Shown here piece after piece: positions 1 to 3,886 of a stretch of DNA of 8,764 nucleotides. The DNA is from DAISWO01 sp036826295 (GTDB taxonomy: Bacteria; Patescibacteriota; Saccharimonadia; Saccharimonadales; JAGQNJ01): positions 1 to 8,764 of the forward strand of contig DAISWO010000011.1 of NCBI GenBank assembly GCA_036826295.1, read 5' to 3'. Both the position numbers and the translations under genes were made by a program. Numbering within the stretch: the stretch's first letter is position 1; every line of letters starts with the position of its first letter. The notes under the pieces are model-generated. The model was not told the DNA's origin, did no database searches, and worked only from the letters and a program-made list of their open reading frames with translations.

Positions 1-235
1 TCATACTTTTCTCAGTAGCAAGAAAAGTATGACAAAAGTGCCATGCCGACTGTTTGTTCTTGATAAGACTACCAGTCAAACACCACAACAGCCTGTGGAA
101 CTTGGTACTAAGTATGCCTTGGTGGCATATTTAGTACCTTCAAACAGTCCTCGGCTCTTTTGTTGTAGTGTTGACGTAGTCCTTCAGGAAAAACAGAGGC
201 AGTCCTGTAAGGTAATACTCATTAATTATTTACCT
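1..235 (+). ncRNA. Putative structured non-coding RNA, copy 1 (family not recognised)
   Basis: This region matches, in inverted orientation, bases 1233-1458. Visible structure: hairpin 1 pairs 1-12 with 21-32. An outer helix pairs 45-47 with 198-200 (GCC/GGC) and 50-55 with 191-196 (CTGTTT/AAACAG). A long inner helix pairs 67-72 with 176-181, 75-79 with 171-175, 81-83 with 168-170 and 85-90 with 161-166. An apical hairpin of 15 pairs joins 104-118 to 124-138, with one G-U pair. A 3' hairpin pairs 210-215 with 230-235. Relative to copy 2 the core is nearly unchanged (52 of 56 bases over 45-100), while hairpin arms change in matched fashion, which indicates RNA-level selection. A 76-codon open frame (29-259) overlaps it but is not kept across the whole of copy 2. 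I do not recognise tmRNA, RNase P, SRP or 6S signatures. No terminator T tract is seen, so the 3' end is a guess. The 5' hairpin begins at the window edge, so upstream bases and the promoter are not visible. Confidence 0.6.
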
Positions 236-273
236 AGATTCGTAACAAAAGCGGTATAGGTGTATTAATTCAG

Positions 274-304
274 TTGATATTTTGGGTTTTGCATAGATTA
301 GAAT
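274..304 (+). promoter_or_regulatory. Weak promoter candidate for the methyltransferase gene
   Basis: TTGATA (274-279) and TAGAAT (299-304) are separated by 19 bases. The start codon at 320 would lie about 9 bases after the expected transcription start. TAAGAT at 307-312 is an alternative -10 box. The spacing is long and the match only fair, so this is tentative. Confidence 0.3.
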
Positions 305-319
305 GATAAGATTGAATAG

Positions 320-1159
320 ATGGACAAACCAACTAAACAAATTATTGATTACTACCATTCAAAAGAGTCATTACTAGGATATAAATTATTGCTTGGGGGG
401 ACAAAGCACTTCGGATTCTATCCTGTGAATGATATGCAGATTTCGATGAAGGTAGCGATGAATAATATGATTGATAAGCTAGCCAAAACTTTGGATTTAA
501 GCAAAGATAGCATGGTGCTTGATGCTGGATGTGGCGAAGGTACCACGGCTATTCGACTTGCAGAAAAATATAATATTAAAGTAGAGGGCGTAGATCTACT
601 TGATTTTAATATTAAACATGCGAATAAACGTTTATTTAGTAATGACATACGGAAGCGAGTAAATTTTTCAGTAGGTGATTATACAAAATTACCTTATCCT
701 GATAATCATTTTGATGGAGTTTATACCCTGGAAACTTTAGTTCACGCCCCTGACTATAAATCAGCGCTTTTAGAATTTCGACGAGTATTGAAGCCTGGAG
801 GTAAATTAGTCCTGTTTGAATATACTATGCCCGCTCAAGAAGATATGTTTGATGAAGAAAAACGAATGTTCACAGTGATGAATGAGGGCTCGGCTATGCA
901 CAGTCTGCCAAAATTTATACACGACACTTTTCCAGAAAAACTTCGTAAAGCGGGATATGAAAAAATAAAAGTCCAAGATATTACCGAACACGTACTTCCG
1001 ATGTTCAAACGATTCTACCAACTAGCTATAATTCCATATCAACTCATTAAATTAGTGGGTAAAGAGAAGAGATTTGTGAATGCAACGGCAGCTGTAACGA
1101 TCTGGAGATACAAAAGAGATTTTCGTTACAACATAATCACAGCTTTAAAACCAAAATAA
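320..1159 (+). CDS. Class I SAM-dependent methyltransferase (Methyltransf_11 / sterol-methyltransferase-like)
   Basis: The 279-residue protein has the Rossmann-fold methyltransferase core. Motif I is VLDAGCGEG (residues 66-74), which contacts SAM. The acidic ribose-binding strand end is VEGVDLLD (88-95). LPYPDNHFDGVYTLETLVH (124-142) covers the usual motif II region, and LKPGGKLVLFEY (157-168) is the typical post-II/III strand. The N-terminal KHFGFYP (29-35) resembles the segment before the SAM domain in Erg6/tocopherol-type small-molecule methyltransferases. No signal peptide or clear membrane segment is seen; a hydrophobic stretch around 235-246 may help bind a lipid-like substrate. Substrate unknown: a C- or O-methyltransferase on a small or lipid molecule is a reasonable guess, and UbiE-like activity is possible. 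The gene stands alone between two inverted copies of a putative RNA element and seems more AT-rich than the housekeeping genes to the right, which hints at separate acquisition. The ATG at 320 has no Shine-Dalgarno sequence. Confidence 0.85.
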   Translation: MDKPTKQIIDYYHSKESLLGYKLLLGGTKHFGFYPVNDMQISMKVAMNNMIDKLAKTLDLSKDSMVLDAGCGEGTTAIRLAEKYNIKVEGVDLLDFNIKHANKRLFSNDIRKRVNFSVGDYTKLPYPDNHFDGVYTLETLVHAPDYKSALLEFRRVLKPGGKLVLFEYTMPAQEDMFDEEKRMFTVMNEGSAMHSLPKFIHDTFPEKLRKAGYEKIKVQDITEHVLPMFKRFYQLAIIPYQLIKLVGKEKRFVNATAAVTIWRYKRDFRYNIITALKPK

Positions 1160-1219
1160 AGTAATATTATTTCTGTCTTTCAGAGCTTGGAAACAAAGCG
1201 ATAATTTACTCATCAATTT

Positions 1220-1234
1220 CTGGCCATTGGCCAG
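1220..1234. repeat. Perfect short palindrome CTGGCCATTGGCCAG
   Basis: Seven-base arms flank a single central base. It lies between the methyltransferase stop and the outer end of RNA copy 2 and overlaps the last two bases of that copy's 3' hairpin. It could be a protein-binding site or a 3'-end hairpin for transcripts from either side. No T tract follows on either strand, so it is not a standard intrinsic terminator. Confidence 0.45.
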
Positions 1235-1458
1235 TAATTAGTAAGTATTACTCATAGAACTGCCTCTGTTTTTTCTGAAAGACTACGTCAACACTACAAC
1301 TAGTTAGCCGAGGACTACCCCGAATAATTACTCTAAAAGAACTATTCGGGGTGCTTGCATTCCACAGGCTGTTGTGGTGTTTGACCGGTAGGCTTATCAC
1401 GAATAAACAGTCGGCACGGCATCTTTGCATACTTTCTCTGCTGATGTAGAAAGTATGG
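1233..1458 (-). ncRNA. Putative structured non-coding RNA, copy 2, inverted relative to copy 1
   Basis: Read on the minus strand this repeats the architecture of bases 1-235. Hairpin 1 pairs 1448-1457 with 1428-1437. Compared with copy 1 it has lost one T from one arm and the matching A from the other, so the stem stays perfect. The core 1415-1360 matches copy 1 at 52 of 56 bases. The apical hairpin is wholly different in sequence (ACCCCGAATA, 1343-1352, pairing with 1317-1326) but sits at the same place, between the conserved GTGGAA and AGTCCTCGGC. The 3' hairpin pairs AGTAA (1252-1248) with TTACT (1237-1233), replacing the AGGTAA/TTACCT pair of copy 1. The long inner helix is kept apart from single mismatches, for example GCCTAC facing GTAGTC. 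A 60-codon minus-strand frame (1430-1248) overlaps it, but its 5' half is in a different reading frame from copy 1. Family and function unknown. Confidence 0.6.
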
Positions 1459-1463
1459 CATTC

Positions 1464-1490
1464 AATCTAAGATGTAATCTAGTAACACAA
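1464..1490 (-). promoter_or_regulatory. Weak promoter candidate for RNA copy 2
   Basis: On the minus strand TTGTGT (1490-1485) is followed after 15 bases by TAGATT (1469-1464). This puts the expected start at about 1458, where hairpin 1 of RNA copy 2 begins. The spacer is short and the -35 match modest. It is divergent from the tRNA promoter candidate at 1498-1503. Confidence 0.3.
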
Positions 1491-1497
1491 GCTAAGA

Positions 1498-1503
1498 TAT
1501 GAT
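1498..1503 (+). promoter_or_regulatory. -10 candidate (TATGAT) for the tRNA gene
   Basis: TATGAT lies 24 bases upstream of the tRNA 5' end, giving a predicted 5' leader of under 20 nt. No good -35 hexamer is visible at the usual spacing (TAATCT at 1475-1480). Confidence 0.35.
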
Positions 1504-1527
1504 ATATTTACCCCTGTCGGTAACCAT

Positions 1528-1604
1528 GTCGGTGTAGCTCAGTTGGTTAGAGCGCAGGACTCATAAGCCTGAGGTCGTTGGTTCAATTCCAACCACCGAC
1601 ACCA
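1528..1604 (+). tRNA. tRNA with CAU anticodon (probably elongator tRNA-Met; tRNA-Ile2 possible)
   Basis: The acceptor stem pairs GTCGGTG (1528-1534) with CACCGAC (1594-1600), followed by discriminator A1601 and encoded CCA (1602-1604). The D arm is GCTC/GAGC around AGTTGGTTA. The anticodon loop is CTCATAA with anticodon CAT. The T arm is GTTGG/CCAAC with loop TTCAATT. The anticodon stem CAGGA/GCCTG has an A-G opposition at the loop-closing 31-39 pair, while the other four pairs are normal. The acceptor stem begins with a G-C pair, which argues against initiator tRNA. Elongator Met is favoured by overall resemblance. However, a CAU anticodon is also found in tRNA-Ile2, the substrate of TilS, whose gene lies 1.4 kb downstream, so identity should be settled by comparison with the other CAU tRNAs of the genome. 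Confidence 0.93.
1585..1601 (+). repeat. Direct repeat A: tRNA 3' end (possible attachment-site core)
   Basis: The 17 bases AATTCCAACCACCGACA covering part of the T arm, the 3' acceptor strand and the discriminator are repeated exactly at 1659-1675. Such a partial copy of a tRNA 3' end is the usual mark of site-specific integration or of a lost element. Confidence 0.7.
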
Positions 1605-1647
1605 TCCTTCGTCGCTCTACCTTTAGGCAGTGCTATGAAGGATTTTT
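1604..1647 (+). terminator. Terminator-like hairpin downstream of the tRNA
   Basis: ATCCTTC (1604-1610) pairs with GAAGGAT (1637-1643), and further interrupted pairs extend inward (1614-1615 with 1632-1633, 1617-1618 with 1629-1630, 1620-1621 with 1626-1627). A T5 run follows at 1643-1647. The stem takes in the last base of the tRNA CCA. It probably ends the tRNA transcript. The long imperfect stem could also be one member of a dispersed palindromic repeat family. Confidence 0.55.
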
Positions 1648-1658
1648 GATTGATGAAG

Positions 1659-1675
1659 AATTCCAACCACCGACA
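1659..1675 (+). repeat. Direct repeat B: displaced copy of the tRNA 3' end
   Basis: Identical over 17 bases to 1585-1601, starting 74 bases further on. It lacks a tRNA body and the full CCA (CATCA follows instead of CACCA). It is either the outer attachment site of a former integrated element or a leftover of a tandem tRNA duplication. Confidence 0.7.
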
Positions 1676-1687
1676 TCAAAATAAATT

Positions 1688-1716
1688 TTGCAAAAGCATA
1701 AGTTAGTTGTTACAAT
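1688..1716 (+). promoter_or_regulatory. Strong promoter for the two-gene unknown operon
   Basis: TTGCAA (1688-1693), a 17-base spacer and TACAAT (1711-1716), preceded by TG at 1708-1709 (extended -10). The expected start at about 1723 is only about 5 bases before the ATG at 1728, so the message would be leaderless or nearly so. Confidence 0.65.
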
Positions 1717-1727
1717 AGAATCTCAGT

Positions 1728-2372
1728 ATGGCAATGACTCCAGCTGAAATATACACATCTCCGGAAGGAGATGTTTTTTTATTAGATCAGGTTCACGAGC
1801 CTAGCGAATATATGCAATACAGCACACTGCGTTATTTTGACCTATCGGCTTTAGACATTGTGCGTCAAGAAGTAGTTGTAGCCACTGAGACCTTAAACGG
1901 ACAGAGAGATCTCAGTTACGATGCTGTTGGGACTTTGGTTTCAGGCCTCGAAGAAATTGTGGATACTATATCTGTTGCGCAAAAAGGCGCGGTAGAGATT
2001 GAGACTAAAAAACCATTCGCTTTAGGTCGAGGATTATGGAAACTGTATGAAGAATTTGGAGTAGACCGAGATCAAGAACAAACTGGGTTATTAAGATTGC
2101 CGACTGAACGAATTACTGACGTAAAATCAAGCACCGGAAAAGGCCGTATGTTAACCACTAATATAACTAGATATAATCCAGTTTTAGACCTGCGGATACA
2201 ATTTGCTGAAGATTTGGCACAGGATAATGAGGGCGAATCCCCACACCTTAAACATCTTTTTCGGGAAGATAGACCAGGACAGTATTATAGAATTGGTTTT
2301 GGAAATTTGGCTAGACTCAGTTTATTAGAGACCTTAGATTCGATACGCTACAGGACTCGTCTGGATAAATGA
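1728..2372 (+). CDS. Hypothetical protein, first gene of an unknown pair
   Basis: The 214-residue protein is not recognised. It is acidic and mostly soluble-looking, with no signal peptide or membrane segment. Its N-terminal third is rich in short beta-type stretches (VFLLDQ, QEVVVATETL), and later parts mix helices with basic turns (KSSTGKGRM near residue 140). No catalytic motif could be identified. An in-frame ATG at 1734 is an alternative start; neither has a Shine-Dalgarno sequence, and the close promoter favours leaderless translation from 1728. The stop codon overlaps the next start as ATGA (2369-2372), so the two genes are probably co-translated. A terminator-like hairpin with a T7 tract lies inside coding nt 28-53 and encodes SPEGDVFL (residues 11-18). 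The following gene has the same arrangement at the same position. Confidence 0.8.
   Translation: MAMTPAEIYTSPEGDVFLLDQVHEPSEYMQYSTLRYFDLSALDIVRQEVVVATETLNGQRDLSYDAVGTLVSGLEEIVDTISVAQKGAVEIETKKPFALGRGLWKLYEEFGVDRDQEQTGLLRLPTERITDVKSSTGKGRMLTTNITRYNPVLDLRIQFAEDLAQDNEGESPHLKHLFREDRPGQYYRIGFGNLARLSLLETLDSIRYRTRLDK
1755..1780 (+). terminator. Intrinsic-terminator-like hairpin inside the start of the first unknown gene
   Basis: ACATCTCC (1755-1762) pairs perfectly with GGAGATGT (1767-1774) over a GGAA tetraloop (GNRA type) and runs into T7 (1774-1780). It has the shape of a textbook intrinsic terminator but lies at coding nt 28-53, about 50 nt after the predicted transcription start. It could act as an attenuator that translating ribosomes suppress. 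A purely protein-driven coincidence cannot be excluded, because GTT-TTT-TTA encodes VFL. Confidence 0.55.
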
Positions 2373-2953
2373 CGGCCAGCCAGGAGTTCCGCGAACCGCC
2401 ACACGAAGGCGGTATTTTTTTGTCGACAGAAGAACACAAGCAAGTCGCCCATTTAGTCGCCCAATATCCCAGACTCCAGCACGAAGGGTCATTATTGAGA
2501 AAAACTTATCCATATCTCAATTTACAATTATGTTTGTACGCACTCAAGGAACAAACAATTCTGAGCAACAGAGGAGAATTGAATAATAGGTATAGGCCGT
2601 ATTATGAATTTGGAAAAAAATGGATGGAGCACATGCGAGAGGCATCGCTAGTGCCAAGAGATTTGTCTACTGTCGTGAAAAGGGTGTCACAAACAATGCA
2701 AGAAAGACTGTTATGGGCCGGTAGCGAAGAAGAAATTCCTATGTTTTTTGATCTAGCAGGCAAAGAATATATCGCTTTGAATCACCCTACATTAAAAACT
2801 TCTTATCTGGTTACAGAGGATCATGATAGTAGGCAGATTGTTTGTTTTACGGACGCTCAATTGTCCTGGGAACATGATGGAAGTTCTAGGTATGCAAATA
2901 TTGACGACCATATTACCTTTCTGGGGGCTTGTGTCTTATCTGTAGAAGTCTGA
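2369..2953 (+). CDS. Hypothetical protein, second gene of an unknown pair
   Basis: The 194-residue protein is not recognised. It is soluble-looking with a predicted helical middle (YLNLQLCLYALKEQ near 49-62, then a basic-aromatic stretch around YRPYYEFGKKWMEHM) and a more beta-like C-terminal half (EYIALNHP, TSYLVTEDH, QIVCFTDAQ). There is no membrane segment, signal peptide or metal-binding cluster that I can name. The ATG lies within the stop of the upstream gene (ATGA), so translational coupling is likely. No Shine-Dalgarno sequence is visible. Residues 12-18, HEGGIFL, echo PEGDVFL at the same residues of the upstream protein; beyond that I see no convincing similarity, so the two need not be paralogues. 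tilS starts 13 bases after the stop. Confidence 0.8.
   Translation: MTASQEFREPPHEGGIFLSTEEHKQVAHLVAQYPRLQHEGSLLRKTYPYLNLQLCLYALKEQTILSNRGELNNRYRPYYEFGKKWMEHMREASLVPRDLSTVVKRVSQTMQERLLWAGSEEEIPMFFDLAGKEYIALNHPTLKTSYLVTEDHDSRQIVCFTDAQLSWEHDGSSRYANIDDHITFLGACVLSVEV
2395..2421 (+). terminator. Intrinsic-terminator-like hairpin inside the start of the second unknown gene
   Basis: ACCGCC (2395-2400) pairs with GGCGGT (2408-2413) around a 7-base loop, followed by A and T7 (2415-2421). Relative to the ATG at 2369 the T tract occupies coding nt 47-53, exactly as in the upstream gene, although the stem sequence is different. It would stop a transcript early unless ribosomes or a factor intervene. Confidence 0.55.
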
Positions 2954-2959
2954 TACCAT
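2951..2959 (+). promoter_or_regulatory. Extended -10 candidate for tilS
   Basis: TGATACCAT fits the extended -10 form (TG, one base, TACCAT) and includes the stop codon of the preceding gene. It ends 7 bases before the tilS ATG. No clear -35 box is seen (TTGTGT at 2929-2934 with a 19-base gap is weak). Read-through from the upstream pair is also possible. Confidence 0.35.
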
Positions 2960-2966
2960 ATCTGTA

Positions 2967-3839
2967 ATGAAAATCAGTGTAATACCAGGAAAATATATCG
3001 TAGCCGTGTCCGGTGGTGTGGATTCGGTAGTATTACTCGATTTGTTATCAAAAAACAAAAATCTAGATTTAGTTGTTGCGCACTTTGATCATGGGATACG
3101 TCAAGAGTCGGCAAATGACGCGGATTTTGTAACTAAGTTGGCGAAAAAATATGGTCTGAAGATTATCTTGGGGAAAGGTAAGCTTGGCAGTGATGTTAGC
3201 GAGGACGAAGCGAGAAAAGCTAGATATGATTTTTTGTTTGAGATCTTGATGGGTGAGGGAGCCAAGGCTATTATTACTGCTCATCATCAAGACGATGTGG
3301 TGGAAACGGTTATTTTTAATATCCTTCGCGGAACGGGACGAAAAGGCGTTACAGCTTTATCAAATCAAAAACAGGTTCTCCGCCCACTGCTAAACGTCAC
3401 TAAGAAAGAAATCACTGAATACGCTAGAGACAATAAACTCACTTGGGTTGAGGATTCAACCAACCTAGACACAAAATATACACGCAACTGGATCAGGCAT
3501 GTTCTGCTACCAAAGATGGGTGATGATAAAAAAGAGCAGATAGTACAGCTATACAAATCACATCAACCAATCAATGATGAGGTGGACGAGTTAATAACGG
3601 CAATAATGGGAGGCGAAAAAAGTCTGGAAAAATTAACACTACTAAACCTGCCTTATTCAATAAGTTGTGAAGTTGTGGCAAGTTGGCTGCGAAAGAATGG
3701 ATTAGCAGAATTCGATAAAAAGACGATTGATCGAATTGTCCGTGGCGCTAGTACTTTACCCGTCGGTAAAACAATCGATATTTACGGCAAAACTCAGGTC
3801 AGGGTCGGCAAAAAGTTTTTGGGAATAATCAAAAGATAA
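2967..3839 (+). CDS. tilS: tRNA(Ile)-lysidine synthetase
   Basis: TilS uses ATP to attach lysine to C34 of tRNA-Ile with a CAU anticodon, changing both its decoding (AUA) and its charging identity; it is normally essential. The 290-residue protein opens with the PP-loop ATP-binding motif SGGVDS (15-20). It has the family's HFDHGIR (39-45), AHHQDD followed by ETVIFNILRGTG (105-124), RPLL (139-142) and EDSTN (162-166, here before LDTKYTRNWIRH). The length is close to short TilS forms such as that of Aquifex (slightly over 300) rather than the 430-470 residues of E. coli and Bacillus. It therefore has the catalytic core plus a reduced C-terminal part and lacks the full set of C-terminal domains. 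The start at 2967 places the PP-loop at the usual distance from the N-terminus. A CAU-anticodon tRNA lies 1.4 kb upstream. Confidence 0.95.
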   Translation: MKISVIPGKYIVAVSGGVDSVVLLDLLSKNKNLDLVVAHFDHGIRQESANDADFVTKLAKKYGLKIILGKGKLGSDVSEDEARKARYDFLFEILMGEGAKAIITAHHQDDVVETVIFNILRGTGRKGVTALSNQKQVLRPLLNVTKKEITEYARDNKLTWVEDSTNLDTKYTRNWIRHVLLPKMGDDKKEQIVQLYKSHQPINDEVDELITAIMGGEKSLEKLTLLNLPYSISCEVVASWLRKNGLAEFDKKTIDRIVRGASTLPVGKTIDIYGKTQVRVGKKFLGIIKR

Positions 3840-3846
3840 ACTCACA

Positions 3847-3871
3847 CCTATAAATATCCTGGATTATAGGT
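3847..3871. repeat. Inverted repeat at the ftsH promoter
   Basis: ACCTATAA (3847-3854) and TTATAGGT (3864-3871) are perfect 8-base arms with a 9-base gap, lying where the -35 box would be and touching the -10 box of ftsH. It could be an operator, or a weak 3' hairpin of the tilS message; it lacks a T tract. Confidence 0.4.
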
Positions 3872-3876
3872 ATAAT
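3871..3876 (+). promoter_or_regulatory. -10 box (TATAAT) directly upstream of ftsH
   Basis: Consensus TATAAT ends 10 bases before the ATG at 3887, implying a start within a few bases of the codon. No good -35 hexamer is visible; the region is occupied by an inverted repeat. No Shine-Dalgarno sequence lies between the box and the start. Confidence 0.5.
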
Positions 3877-3886
3877 AATTGCTTGT

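Noticed and set aside
29..259. 76-codon open frame on + as a small protein gene
   Set aside because: It lies wholly over RNA copy 1. The frame matches copy 2 only in the 3' half; upstream of the apical hairpin the two copies are read in different frames, and differences follow base pairing, not codon positions.
1248..1430. 60-codon open frame on - as a small protein gene
   Set aside because: Same reason: it is embedded in RNA copy 2 and not consistently conserved as protein with copy 1.
1..1458. Insertion sequence with ~230-bp terminal inverted repeats
   Set aside because: The enclosed gene is a methyltransferase, not a transposase; the repeats are far longer than usual, no target-site duplication is visible (the left flank is outside the window), and their differences fit RNA folding.
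1604..1675. CRISPR-like or tandem repeat array after the tRNA
   Set aside because: Only two copies of one 17-mer with a single hairpin between them; no regular repeat-spacer unit.
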